Assembly (NCBI GenBank): GCA_965649825.1
Contig: OZ287700.1
Coordinates: forward strand, 434,001 to 498,000
Source: Penicillus capitatus
Lineage: Eukaryota; Chlorophyta
Direction of reading: 5' to 3'
Length of the DNA stretch: 64,000 nt
In this document: in pieces, positions 20,756 to 31,236 of the stretch
Numbering within the stretch: position 1 is the first letter of the stretch
Layout of the letters: every line of letters begins with the position of its first letter
Notes under the pieces: generated by a model
What the model saw: only the letters and a program-made list of their open reading frames with translations
The model's database searches: none
Told to the model about the DNA's origin: nothing
Program-made: the position numbers and the translations under genes

Positions 20756-22654
20756 TCAGAGTTCGATAGGCATGGCCTCCATCGTCTGTGCCATCCGTTC
20801 TTTCCACGGTTTAGGCAGAGAAGCTTTCAAGCGATCCATGATGCTGATGTCGGGGTTCAGCTTGGTAGACCATCCCTCCAGAACCAATGTCGTGGCCATC
20901 AATGTACAGACGGACCCCTTCAACGTCACATCATGTTCGCGAACCGTACTGAGCATGTCTTGGATGATTTCAGAAGTGTAATGACGAACGGTCTCGAAAT
21001 CGAGTTGATCAAAGAGCTGCTTCATATCGCGCACGAAGGCTTCCGGATTGGGACACTTGGGATGCACCGTCATATCGAGAATCGCCCGCGCCACGTCGGC
21101 GCCGTCGATTCGGGTCAGCGCCTGAAAGAAAGACAGCACGTGTTGCTGATCTTGTTTCGACAGCTCTGCCACCATTCCCGCATCGATGAGGACCAGTTTG
21201 GGCCGATGGACTCTTCTCCATATCGGCCTGTCATCTCGAACTAAGATGTTGCCGGGATGGAGGTCAGCATGAACGAAGTTGTCACGCATGAGCATTTTGA
21301 GGTAGACATCCAGGCCTGTCTGCGAGACGGCGACACTGGTGGCGTAATCCGGATCGTGAACAAGGTCCGATATCAGAACGCCGTTTTCAAAACTCTCGAC
21401 CAGGACAGAAGAGGAGATGAGTGGGTCGATCGGCTTTGGAAAGCCAACGGATTTCCATCCGCGAAAATTCTGCCGAAAGCGTTGAAGATTTTCGGCCTCC
21501 AGTCTCAGATCTAACTGCTCCTGCAGCGGTGCTCCAAACTGACGCATCGATTCTTCGAGACGCAAGCCGGAGAAGAGGTGCGAAAATTTCGAAGAGAGAA
21601 TGCAGGCACGCATCATGAGTTTGAAATCACGCGTCATCAGTTCCTGAACGCCTGGATGTCGTACTTTGACGGCAACCCATGTACCAACGGGGCGCTTTGT
21701 CCGTGCCGCCGCCACTTCGCCCAATTTCGCCCGATGTACTTGAGCAATACTTCCCGATGCGACGGGCTCCGGATCGAATTCGAGGAAGAGTTCTTCCAGA
21801 GGCAGACCGAAAGAGGCCTCGATTTCTTCTCGTGTATGTGCAAAGCTGTGGCGAGGTGCTTGGTTGTGCAATCGCTCCAGTGCTCGACAAAGATCCCGAG
21901 GGAGCAGATCTGGCCGCGTTGCGCCCCATTGTCCCCATTTGATAAAAGCCGGTCCCGCATGCTCCAGTGTCCATCGCACACATTCCACCCACCACTGTCG
22001 TCCCCAATCATATCCCAGCGCAAAGGGAGCCCAGAGAATGGATGGTAAAAACAGTAAAGACAGCACGAGACATCGCCACCACAGATGCCACTCCTCTTTC
22101 ATCATCTCGTAGAGGGACGGTGATGTGACAGGCGATTGTCTCGTGACGGCATCGTGGACATGACGGGAGAAGGACTGTCCAAGAAGTGGATGATCATGCA
22201 GACCCCATGTGCCCAGGAGCGTCGGAGCACACCAGTAGAGAATCTGCGCACCGGAGGGACTGATATTGATCGCATTGAGCAAAGCCACACTCCGCCGTTC
22301 AAATACCAAGCGTGTCTGCAATGCCTCGTCTATTGCCGCCTGTCGCGCCCTTTTGAGTTTCCAGAGGACCTCCTCGAATTCCTGCTTCAGTGGCGTGCCT
22401 CGATGACAGAGTCTGTCAACGTGCGACACCAGAACGGACCTCCGCTTGGAAAAGAGCGCCGTCCATTGAACAGGTGAGGGCCCCAATGAGAAGAGAGGGA
22501 ACTCCACGTGTCGGTGCCTAAGAACGAGGCATGATTCTGGGAACGTGCAATGCGGATATGTTACGTAAGGGACTCGGACAGGACAGTGGGACGAATGGAC
22601 TGCCAGGCCGATCGCAGAATACGCGTCAGGCGTCGTTTCATCGCTGAACAGCAA
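20756..22654 (-). CDS. ABC1/ADCK (UbiB-type) atypical kinase, ADCK2-like
   Basis: A 632-residue intronless ORF of the UbiB family, associated with quinone/isoprenoid lipid metabolism in mitochondria and plastids. It has the KxGQ-type motif in a variant form, FIKWGQWGATRPDLLPRDLC, the family Ala-rich loop ASGSIAQVHRA in place of a glycine loop, the ATP-site Lys in VAVKVRHPGV, the catalytic loop HADLHPGNILV, and the metal-binding LIDAGMV (DFG equivalent). KWGQW rather than KLGQ is characteristic of the ADCK2 subgroup. Two N-terminal hydrophobic stretches near residues 200-225 (LVLSLLFLPSILWAPFALGY) suggest a membrane anchor. The first 90 residues look like a presequence and the real start may be internal. 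It starts 42 bases from the divergent VTC1-like gene. Confidence 0.9.
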   Translation of the reverse strand: MLFSDETTPDAYSAIGLAVHSSHCPVRVPYVTYPHCTFPESCLVLRHRHVEFPLFSLGPSPVQWTALFSKRRSVLVSHVDRLCHRGTPLKQEFEEVLWKLKRARQAAIDEALQTRLVFERRSVALLNAINISPSGAQILYWCAPTLLGTWGLHDHPLLGQSFSRHVHDAVTRQSPVTSPSLYEMMKEEWHLWWRCLVLSLLFLPSILWAPFALGYDWGRQWWVECVRWTLEHAGPAFIKWGQWGATRPDLLPRDLCRALERLHNQAPRHSFAHTREEIEASFGLPLEELFLEFDPEPVASGSIAQVHRAKLGEVAAARTKRPVGTWVAVKVRHPGVQELMTRDFKLMMRACILSSKFSHLFSGLRLEESMRQFGAPLQEQLDLRLEAENLQRFRQNFRGWKSVGFPKPIDPLISSSVLVESFENGVLISDLVHDPDYATSVAVSQTGLDVYLKMLMRDNFVHADLHPGNILVRDDRPIWRRVHRPKLVLIDAGMVAELSKQDQQHVLSFFQALTRIDGADVARAILDMTVHPKCPNPEAFVRDMKQLFDQLDFETVRHYTSEIIQDMLSTVREHDVTLKGSVCTLMATTLVLEGWSTKLNPDISIMDRLKASLPKPWKERMAQTMEAMPIEL

Positions 22655-22696
22655 ATAACGTTCGTCGACGTCACGAGTACATTTAGCTTCATCACC

Positions 22697-23293
22697 ATGG
22701 ATGTCTTCACAAGGCTATGGGGAACGGACCCTTCTCACGAAGCACGGAACATCGTGCGCAAGATTCCGATGCGCGTCGAACCAAAATCATATTACTGTAC
22801 ACCCACTCCGCCCTCGACGACCCCTCGACGCGTTTCGACTGTAGCGAACGAACGCACCTTCCTAAGCTGGCTGAAAATGGCAGTGGCCCTGGGCGGCGTC
22901 TCCTCGGCTGTCTTCGGCTATAAGGTCCATTATTGTGTACCCAACGTCTCCATGTCAGCCAAACGATGCAGAAATCGAAGGAGGAGGACGAGGACACTGA
23001 AGATGAAGAGAGGCTCATCTCGGCCACCACCATCGACATGATTTACACATGCATGCTGCCACTGTCCATGATCATGATACTCTATGCCTTAATCATCTGT
23101 CTTCGCCGTCGCTACTGTCTGAAGACCAAAACGGTGACCGCGCCTGTCTTTTCACACGACATCGATGAAGCAGGCAGCTCTCATAGGTGACCGTCTTCTT
23201 CAATGACCGCATTGGACCGACCTGTATTGCCGCCACTGTTGTTGGTGTCCTGTTGGCGATCTATGGAAGTACATTAAGAGACCTTTGCTGACA
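22697..23293 (+). CDS. VTC1-like DUF202 membrane protein (spliced)
   Basis: A small three-helix membrane protein of the VTC1/DUF202 family, a subunit of the vacuolar transporter chaperone (polyphosphate polymerase) complex. Conserved blocks: RKIPMRVEPK, ANERTFLSWLKMAVALGGVS (here SNERTF after splicing), TTIDMIYTCMLPLSMIMILY with RRRY, and FNDRIGPTCIAATVVGVLLA. Three introns restore the frame: GTACACCCAC...GACTGTAG, GTCCATTATT...ACGATGCAG and GTGACCGCGC...TCTCATAG. An acidic insert (KSKEEDEDTEDEER) between helices 1 and 2 is longer than usual. There is no SPX or catalytic TTM domain, so polymerase activity would need VTC4 elsewhere. Confidence 0.9.
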
Positions 23294-23341
23294 CATATGA
23301 TGTTTGGTCTCCTCCTTTCTTTGAGAGCATCATCATCACCA

Positions 23342-25218
23342 TCAGTATATGAGTCCTTGTCTCTTGAGATCATCATAGGTTTTGCGATTGTAGACGTTGC
23401 CATCTGCATCTTCAAATTCTTCATCGAGCTCTGAACGCCATCCGCCTTTGTCTCTCTGCTTCATGTTCTCTGCCAAGGCCACGGCATCTTCGATCTTGGT
23501 GATCTCATAGAAGTTCTTGTTGTTAGGTATCCCCAATGCTCGCATTCCGTTCTGATGACGCCATTCTTTGAAGTGCTTCTCAAATGCGCGACGACCCCAG
23601 TAGCTGTAGTTCCCACAGATCTCGCACTTGAACTCTTGATTCAGTCCATGCAGCTTATACAGCCAATATGGAATGGGCTTTCCATCCCAACCTGCATAAG
23701 AGCCGTATATGAAACAACAAAGACTGGGAGACAAGTGCACCTAGAGGGAGTTTGAGAGGATTGTAGATGTATTCATCCTCTTCTTCGCTCTCCTCTTCTT
23801 CAATGATCTGCTGCTCTTGTTCGAGAAGCTCGGCCTGAAGCTCTTCGATTGTCTGGGCCTGTTTTCGCTGGACCTTTCCTTTGGTGTCTTCCAAGATATT
23901 CCCCAAGAGTTCGATAACGCGATGGATCTTGGCTTCAATCAACCCCACTTCTTTCACCTTCGATTCCTGTTCTTTGCTTTCCTCCGGCCTCCTGGGAGGC
24001 ACCACACCTATGACATGACCCATGCCTTCTTCCAAGTGAAGAGAACTGAGGAAGCAGACCTTTGGCAAAGTGTATCGGATCGAGATCTTCTAGAGAACGT
24101 CCCTTGAGGAGATACAGTCTCTCGGCTCTCTGTCGCGGTGTTCCGCCGCACTTGAGTCCAAGAGACTGAAGAGCCTGCTTCAATCGATCGGCACCAACAG
24201 ATTCCAAATCGTCGATATCGATGAAAGCGTTGACGTCGATGATGCTGGCGATGTTCTGCACAGGAGCCTTGCCAATTCCACGATCTTCCCATCCCTTGAC
24301 CTCTCCTCTGTCCCATTTCCCATCGAACTCCTCCATCAGCTGTCACATCACAGCATTCTCCCACATCGCACTGTGACAAGCGCACCTTGCTGTATTGCTT
24401 GGAGAGGGATGCCAATGGATGTGTGCGCGTATAGAAGGATTCAAGATAAGCCAGCAAGCCTTCCACATATTCCCTGTCACATCAGAAGCCTCTCGCCTAA
24501 TGTGGCTGGATTTCTGTGAGAGATAGATGCCTGTATTGCTTTGAAAGCTTCTTTTTTCGCGGAATCTTATCAAACTCCATGAACGACGTCAGATATTCGG
24601 CGTACTCGATCTGCTCTCCAAAGCTCTTGTTAACAAAGCTGTTGTACTGCTCGTGGAGATCCAGGTATTTCCCAAAGACTTCTTCTCCCGAAAACTCCAC
24701 AGGCGGCTCATGGTTCAACGCCGCTTCATCGTCTTCTGCTTCTGTCACATCAGTATTCGGGTAACGTCGATGATAATCGCGGATCTCATTCAATCGCTGG
24801 TGATAGTTCCTATGACAGCGACAACCCATCCAGGCCACTGTTATCGCTATCAGACGCCTCACGCGAAGACGGCGTCTCCTCCCAGCGCTGCGATCTCATC
24901 TTTCCTTGCATTGTCAGTGTCTTCATAGATTCGGATCTGCCAACGCACAGGCATGGCACTCATGTTGCTCGTGGACCAGTCCCACGTACGAGTTTGGTCG
25001 CTCGGTCCTCCGTCGTCTCGAGCAGTTGGCGTATGCGATGTCCCTGAAAGAGCTTTTCCTGATGCGTCAAGGCATCGCGTTTCATATCTTTCACAGCGAG
25101 GCGCTCGCATCGTTCGATATCTTCATGCAACGCTGGACAGGACGCGCATCGTATGCCGGCCGTAACGTGGAGAGCGCTGGAACGGACCTCGCGTCAATTC
25201 GAGAATGGAATTGGACAT
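23342..25218 (-). CDS. SF3A3: Splicing factor 3A subunit 3 (spliced)
   Basis: A component of U2 snRNP. Seen in order: the N-terminal helix [61 protein letters not shown], the SAP-like block [28 protein letters not shown], an acidic run, [25 protein letters not shown], the C2H2 matrin finger [20 protein letters not shown] then [15 protein letters not shown], and a terminus [12 protein letters not shown]. At least seven introns. One has a GC donor (TACAG|GCATCTATC) with acceptor CTTCTGATGTGACAG; the next ends CTGTGATGTGACAG; others end GTCATAG (twice), TATGCAG, GTTGGCAG and CTGTCCAG. No GT exists near the GC donor, and the open frame runs into a stop, so the GC-AG intron is firm. Confidence 0.96.
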
Positions 25219-25270
25219 CGGAAGGAGGCAACACCAACAAAAGCCGTCACATCACACAAGGCAATGGCGT

Positions 25271-25945
25271 CTAGGCAGCTGCACCGCCATCCACTTCCTT
25301 AATGGCCTTTCTTCTGAGATCTCGAAGTCTCTTTTTCTTTTCATAGAACACGCGGGACTTCACTTTGCGTTTCTCTTCCAGAGCGGCCACGTTTTCGCGG
25401 TATTTCCAACCAACTGTTTCGGCCAAATCCGCCAATGAACAGTGCTTCCTGGTGAAATCCATGCGGACGACTTTGAGTGCCTTCGGCACAACCAGGCGTT
25501 TTTTCTGATCATATGGCGGCGGGATGCCCTCGAATGTCTTCAATCGCTTAAGGGCGGCAGCACCTCTCGGCAACTTATGTGGCAGCATTCCGCGAACGGC
25601 TCTCCAGAAGATGCGTGCAGGGGATCGGTAATGAATGGGTCCATGAGATGGCTGCGTATTCATGCGTTTCTTCAGAAAGCGTTCATACTTCATACGCTGA
25701 CGCACGACGCCCCCAGATATCTGGATCTCTTCGCAGCGCACAATCACCTGCGAGATCGATTCGTCAGCCACGGTTGCGATGTATTCTGTGAAGGCCTTAC
25801 TATTTCGTAGCCGAAGAGCAACTGCTTTGCAACGATGGAGGCCAAACGGCCGAGAAGGTGACCTCGAGCATCGATCACAATGACCTGCGCACGCGGCGTC
25901 ACGAACACGGAGATGAAATGGAGATAGCGTACGTACCTTACCCAT
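25271..25945 (-). CDS. 60S ribosomal protein uL13 (L13a) (spliced)
   Basis: Exon 1 encodes only MGK; an intron (GTACGTACGC...GCGTGCGCAG) leads to [20 protein letters not shown] then QLLFGYEI. A second intron (GTAAGGCC...ATCTCGCAG) leads to [13 protein letters not shown]. The diagnostic uL13 blocks follow: [52 protein letters not shown], and [17 protein letters not shown]. The Lys-rich C-terminus matches eukaryotic rather than bacterial L13. It is read in the same direction as SF3A3, whose start lies 52 bases downstream of the uL13 stop. Confidence 0.95.
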   Translation of the reverse strand: MGKVRTLSPFHLRVRDAACAGHCDRCSRSPSRPFGLHRCKAVALRLRNSKAFTEYIATVADESISQVIVRCEEIQISGGVVRQRMKYERFLKKRMNTQPSHGPIHYRSPARIFWRAVRGMLPHKLPRGAAALKRLKTFEGIPPPYDQKKRLVVPKALKVVRMDFTRKHCSLADLAETVGWKYRENVAALEEKRKVKSRVFYEKKKRLRDLRRKAIKEVDGGAAA

Positions 25946-26030
25946 GATGCAGACGGAACAAGAAACGCCGCCGGCGAGAAATGACGGACATTAGATGCGA
26001 TCAAGCGTCAGGAAATGACGCCGTGAGAAG

Positions 26031-27552
26031 ATGACTTCGTCGTCGAAGTTGACCTGCACGCTCCTGGTGCTGTGGTGGTTGGCCACACGTATGTCTTTGC
26101 GTGTGATGTCAGTGAATCCATAACTGCAGCGATGCCTCGCAGTGCTGCACGTCCACGGGGAGTTCATCGGGTGGGATGGAGAGACATACGACCCTGTCAA
26201 AACCTGGGGAAGAAATGCCGTGTTTCCGGGACAAGGCGAAGTGATAGAGGACGATTTGCCGATATCCAGCAATAAGCCGAGCGACGTCGCCGTCAACCGA
26301 GAGGCAATGGAACGCAGCAGAACAGCAAACGAGATTCAACGTTCGCAAGACGATGTGCAGCGCGAAGCAGAGACGACTCAAGAGGCCGATCGTTGGATTG
26401 AGCAACTGTCATGGACACCCAGGTCTTATCTGTTTCACTCTTTTTTGACGACAGCAGAGTGTGACCATATCATCAATGTCTCACGGCCACTGGTATGGCG
26501 CTGTTGACTGTTTGCCTGGTTTGTGATGTTATCGTTCAGATGAAGCCATCGACTGTCGTGAACGAAAACGGCGCCGATGAGGTGAACAGTATCCGAACGA
26601 GCTATGGAGCATTTCTGCCGTTTGGCTCAGATCTGTCCAACTGTTCAGAGGCGAAGTTGCACATCTAGGAGACTGCGCGACGAGGTGATAAGGCGCATTG
26701 AGGACAAGGTTGCGAACTGGACACATTTCCCGCTGTCACATCAAGAAGACATCAACGTCTTGCGCTATGCATATCAACAGAAGTATGAAACACACCTGGA
26801 TGTGTTAAGCGATCAGAATAGCCAACGATTTGCGACAGTTTTGATGTATCTATCAGGCATCTTCGTTTATCATGAAGGCCAATGGACAGTGTTCGGTATC
26901 GACTGTAGATGTCGAAGAAGGTGGAGAGACAGCGTTTCCATTGAGTAATCAGTGGATCGATTTTGCGAAAGCGGATCAGCATTTTTCGGATTGCGCTAAG
27001 GATCACGTCGCCGTGCATCCAAAGAAAGTGTGATTGTTAAGAAGAAGGGGAGAAGGGGAGATTCTGTGTGAAGGGAGACGCGCTTCTGTTCTTTTCGCTG
27101 AAGCCGGATGGAGGCATCGACGAGATGTCTTTTCACACGGGCTGTCCAATTTTGAAAGGCATTAAATGGACAGCCACCATCTGGATACGCGCAAAGGCAT
27201 TTCGAGGTCTCTCCATTCGTACCGTGCTGATCTGGATCGTGAATGGCGGCGGGTGATGATGCAGAGGAGGAGTTGCTGCAGAAAGGCGAAATTGTTTTGG
27301 ATGCTGACCCAGGAATTTGTGAAGATTTAGAAAAAGAATGTGTAGATTGGGCATACGACGGAAAATGCACTGAGAGCAAAGAGTACATGGTAATCTCACC
27401 CCCTATCGAAATGCACGCATGCTTGGACTTTGTAGATGCGACGTTGTCGTTTGAGTTGCCACCTTTGCAAACCCTGTGAGACGGCAGATGATGGTTGCTA
27501 CGCAGAAAATCGTCAGAGAGCGGGATATCCTAGAATCGAAGATGTCTATTAG
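26031..27552 (+). CDS. Prolyl 4-hydroxylase with C-terminal ShKT domain (spliced)
   Basis: A 2-oxoglutarate/Fe(II) dioxygenase of the collagen/hydroxyproline-rich-glycoprotein P4H type. [20 protein letters not shown] opens the domain; [14 protein letters not shown] is the usual substrate-side block; the iron ligands are in KYETHLDV (H-x-D) and [20 protein letters not shown] (distal His, and the Lys that binds 2-oxoglutarate). [20 protein letters not shown] and FATVLMYLS are also canonical. After an intron (GTAATCTCAC...TTTGTAG) the C-terminus reads a six-cysteine ShKT domain ([17 protein letters not shown]...C...C..C), as in plant P4Hs. The Met at 26,031 opens a signal-peptide-like segment ([13 protein letters not shown]), but the first splice join is not settled, and other joins between 26,500 and 27,060 are only approximate. 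Confidence 0.85.
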
Positions 27553-29784
27553 CGGCAGTAAAATGCGTCCGAATAATGAATTATGTGTGTAAACGACGAA
27601 CAAGAAGAGATCGGTATAGCTTTGCACTGCAGATGGACTTACTTCATGGCTTACCCATACCTCAAGAGCATTGATATGCAGAAAGCACCCACCCCTTAAG
27701 TCGGAGGTGTCGGCAAGGTCGACTGAAGATTTCTCTCTCCCTCTTGCAAGCAAGCCAGTTGTTGTCCGATGACACGTCAGTTTTCCGGCGAGTCAAAGTT
27801 TCGTCTCTTGTTTTCAAAAGCATATTCATAAGGAGAAGTCGTATCTTGCCCAAAGAAACGAGCAGACAAAGACAGACGACGGTTTCACAGTGGCTGGCGG
27901 CTCGTCGGCGCCTCTCCGAGCATTGTGCTATAATGGGGTCATTTCGGTCATTATTTTGTCCATTTTTGCGTGTACTGCCGCCAAACGTCCCATCGTGAAG
28001 TTCACAATGTCACATCACTGAAGGTCGCCCGCAGCCAATCAGCTCGCGCCGTTTCCTGTCACATCAGTCACATCAATACCCTAGCATTTAAGCAGAACGC
28101 GCAAACCATAATCGCGTAAACCCGACAAGCCTCGCCTATTCGTTTGTGGATCCCCCCAGGACCCACGGTTTGTTGACGCCCTCGTTGCGCAAGACGGTTG
28201 CCTCGTGCAGTCTTCTTTGCAATTCGGGGGAAGAGACAACGCCGGCGGGCCCTGCGCGGTGCAAACGGACCGATGCATTTCCGGCGGCGGCAAAAACGTC
28301 ACGCGTCTTCGGATGCCTGGCGCGTCGATGGCTCGAAGCTTGTCGCGGTCAGCAACCTACGCCTAGTCGACCTTGGAGCCCACCGACGTTTTTTCTGTTC
28401 TTTTTTAATTATGACGGACTTGCGAGGCCGGTCTCCGGCCGTGGTTCTGGTGGTTTTCATACTTTTTCGTTATGTCGACTATATCTTCGTGGGCAAGGTC
28501 GCTAGCTCCGTGGGTAGTTATTGTTTTTTTTTTTCTTTTTTTGATCTTTTTCGGATGGATTAGGGTTTGACCTGACTCGGTTCCACCGGCAATGATTTCC
28601 TCTGATCATTGTCGGGCCGCGCCTTCTCGTGGCGGAACTGGTTTATACTAAGTCGGCATTTGACAAGAGGAATTAGCTACTTCCGGTATCCACGGTGACA
28701 ATCTTCTTTTCGGATGGATGATCTTTTTTCCGCGCCGTGCAGCTAGCTGCGTTTCCTTTAGGCGAGTGGATAGAACAGCTGCTACGTTCCTCACGCAAAG
28801 CAGACGAAGCTTAACGGTGCGGAAAAAAGAACATCCGTACTAGAAGGAGATTTGACGAAGGCCATCGGGGGAATAGTTCGGGATGTACACGGACGGCGTT
28901 ATAGTCGACGGTGAGGCAGTCATGGTTGGTTTCGGTGGCGGTCCATTCGCAACTGATTTCCGGTGTGTGCTGCTATAGGTTTTGGGCCGATTGAGCAAAA
29001 TCGTACTAAAGATAGTCGACAGAGAACGAACTCCCTTGATGGCATGCGTCTGCTCTACTCGCGACTTCCACCGCTCTGGATGGCAACCCACCTTTCTCAT
29101 TCGAGGTTAATTTCTTCTTTCTCTTCACACTTGTGTTCTATCCTAGGTAGCTGAGCCGAAGCCAACTAGTCGCTGTCCCTCCCATCAGTCAGTAGCATCA
29201 GGTAGCGAGCGCAGCGAGCTTCTTGGACAGAGTTTGGTGTCCTCCCTGCTCAAGGAAGCTGTGGTGATGGATTGGAACAGAGAAGTCGTTGACAGTCGTC
29301 AGCGTAGGCGCTTGACCTGCCTGGTTTTTGCTAGTTTACACTCTGCTAGCGACATTCTCTGTATCCTTTCCTAGGTGCAGCCAACGAAGGCTGGGTCTGG
29401 AAGTCTTCGGGGCCAGTGCAGCCGACTGTGGACGCTGGATTCGGAGTGTCTAGGTAGTTAGTTGCGGGGCTTCCCGCTTTAGATCTGGCTCCGACCGTGC
29501 GTCCAGTGGTCGCTGCCACCCATATGCTCGAGTTACCCGTCTGTTTACTCGACTAGGCGGCATGGGAAATTGCGTAAACAGAAGGTGTTTAGTGTCTTCG
29601 AAGAGATTCTCCTAGAAGCATTGAGAACAAGGATGGTTAACGGCTTCGTTATCACTTGTTCACCTGCATGCGTACAGGAAGAACGCCTTTGTAGCCTCTC
29701 TTTGTCTTTAAGTCCTTTTTTAATAATCCCTTCTTCTGTTTACGTCGACATTACAACGTTTATTTAAACGCCTACTGGCTTTTA
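27553..29784. other. Start of accessory island, no protein gene recognised
   Basis: No ORF has recognisable features. Noteworthy are three TGTCACATCA copies at 28,005-28,080 next to a CCAAT box (GCCAATCAG), resembling the promoter-like block at 31.0 kb. A segment at 28,608-28,670 (GCCGCGCCTTCTCGTGGCGG...ACTAAGTCGGCA) is similar to the segment just before the hammerhead at 32.5 kb, so it is probably a degenerate relative of the same element lacking the ribozyme. T-rich runs occur near 28,525. Confidence 0.4.
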
Positions 29785-29873
29785 GCGGTCATCCTTGCCA
29801 CTTTTGTGCGGCGTTGCGCTTGCGACGTCGCGAACAAGGGGTCTGATGAGACGGGTGGCGCCGTCGAAACCGC
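29785..29873 (+). ncRNA. Hammerhead ribozyme 1 (stem III open, type III arrangement)
   Basis: The core box CTGATGA (29,843-29,849), a 5-bp stem II GACGG/CCGTC with loop GTGGCG, and GAAA (29,866-29,869) are all present. Stem III pairs GCGG (29,785-29,788) with CCGC (29,870-29,873), placing the U of the cleavage triplet opposite the last A of GAAA. The cleavage site GTC|A falls after 29,790. Stem I pairs ATCCTT just after the cut with AAGGGGT just before the core, closed by a long structured loop containing GCGACGTCGC. All invariant core bases are intact. Confidence 0.85.
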
Positions 29874-30335
29874 ATCGTTATGTACTGTAGCAGAAAGATT
29901 GATTAACGAGTGTGCACCTGATGTATATTACGTTGCAACTGACCTAACTGTTGGTAAGTAAGTATCAAGAACAACAACATCTTTGATGGCTTTGGCTTTG
30001 TAATTATTCTTCCGTTCAAAAAAGCGATTCTCCATCTTACAGCAAGTACAACGCGACAAGCCCTTCTTCGCCTCGCTTAATGTTATCCCGTATCGAGAGC
30101 AGCTTATAAGATAACGAGGCTTTACAAGAACAACAACCTGCCTTCCCCAGAGAAAAATCAGTGCAAGGCGGCGGTAGACTGCGTGAACTACACAGAGTTA
30201 AAAATCGCGAGATGCGTGCGCGGTTTACTTATAAACTGGGTTACTTAGTTCATCACACTTATTGTCTGAGGACGAGGAATTAAAGAAAGAGAACCACGCT
30301 GCAAAGTCGACAGGCTAAGGAGAAAAAACATTCGG

Positions 30336-30405
30336 CTAGGGTGACCGCTGAACGCGACGTAGCACTCGGCGGTTTCGACGGCGCCATCCGTCTCATCAGA
30401 CCCCT
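30336..30405 (-). ncRNA. Hammerhead ribozyme 3 (stem I open, type I arrangement)
   Basis: Reverse strand: CTGATGA (30,399-30,393), stem II GACGG/CCGTC with loop ATGGCG, GAAA (30,376-30,373), then stem III CCGC...GCGG, extended past one mismatch by GAGTGC/GCGTTC, and the cleavage triplet GTC with the cut between 30,343 and 30,342. The bases after the cut (ACCCTAG) pair with AAGGGGT before the core to make stem I. It differs from the other copies at one stem II loop base, so the loop varies while the core is kept. Confidence 0.88.
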
Positions 30406-30594
30406 TTTCCGCACTGCGGCATTGAGTGGAGCGTAACAGCGGCGCACCGGACGCGCCAAAAAACCGCGAGACGGCGAAAGGTGTCGGGAGACTAGCAGCG
30501 CGTAAGACATCGGTCGAGATCCGACACGGAGAGCGAGAATAAAACGCGTAAATCGAGCGCGCGCAGTAACGACGACACGTCAATATAAGACCTA

Positions 30595-30695
30595 AGGGTT
30601 TCGACGGCGCCACCCGTCTCGTCAGACCCCTTCGCGTCGAGGCACCAAAACCCTCGACGCGGTCCGGAAAGATCCGGAACGGCTAGGATGACCCC
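30595..30695 (-). ncRNA. Hammerhead ribozyme 2 (type III arrangement)
   Basis: Reverse strand: core CTGACGA (30,625-30,619; C for U is an allowed substitution at the variable core position), stem II GACGG/CCGTC with loop GTGGCG, GAAA (30,602-30,599). Stem III pairs CCCT after GAAA with GGGG before the cut. The cleavage triplet GTC ends at 30,690, with the cut between 30,690 and 30,689. Stem I pairs ATCC with GGGT. The long stem I loop contains two strong hairpins, TCCGGATCTTTCCGGA and GCGTCGAGG...CCTCGACGC. Confidence 0.82.
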
Positions 30696-31009
30696 AAGCC
30701 CACCCTTCCCCGCTGGACCAATGAACTTCGCCACCAGCATGGGTGACGGCCACTGCGCCCAACGAGGCCGGCCTCCCGTCGCAACAGAGGCGCGCACCTC
30801 GAAGCCAGATGTGGAGGTCATTGGCACCCCCGGAGGGACGCCTCCCAACTACCTAGACACTTCGAGGCTACCCCTTACCCGTCACGGCAAAAGACGAAAT
30901 GCGCGTCGCGGTGCCCCTTAAATACTTGGATGTTGATGCGACCCTGTCAACGTCACCTTGAGGACGGTTAGACTGCCAAAGATGCGCGCTGAGTGGCTGA
31001 ATCGACGAA

Positions 31010-31236
31010 AAACCGATGTGACAGATGGAGATGGAATATTCTGACGTGACAGATGGAATATTCTGATGTGACAGATGGAATATTCCGATACTGCAACGTG
31101 ATTGGCTATCGGCTGCATCGACGCCTTCCTCCCAGCTTCTTCTTCCGACGGTTAGTATTCCGAATTCGCGTCGTGATTGGCTGATTGCGCGACAAAACGA
31201 TGTGACGCTGTCACATCATCTGAAGGGGTATATAAG
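31010..31236 (+). promoter_or_regulatory. Compound promoter with repeated GATGTGACAG boxes, CCAAT boxes and TATA
   Basis: Three near-identical boxes GA(T/C)GTGACAGATGGA, two followed by ATATTC and one by GATGGAATATTC, lie at 31,015-31,085. Two inverted CCAAT boxes (GTGATTGGCT) lie near 31,099 and 31,173, then an inverted repeat GATGTGACGCTGTCACATC at 31,199-31,218, and TATATAAG at 31,229-31,236. The spacing is that of a polymerase II promoter, with an expected start near 31,260, exactly where the first 300-bp repeat begins. Confidence 0.6.

Noticed and set aside
20920-20940. TGATGTGAC acceptor-like motif on the minus strand
   Set aside because: It lies inside the uninterrupted ABC1K frame (REHDVTLKG) and is therefore coding, not an intron end.
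24740-24760. Possible intron end TGATGTGACAG in SF3A3 at [10 protein letters not shown]
   Set aside because: No donor fits; the only GT upstream would leave an intron of 24 bases, and the frame is open, so it is read as coding.
26739-26760. TGTCACATCA in the prolyl hydroxylase gene taken as an intron signal
   Set aside because: On the coding strand it reads LSHQEDINV within the catalytic domain, so it is coding.
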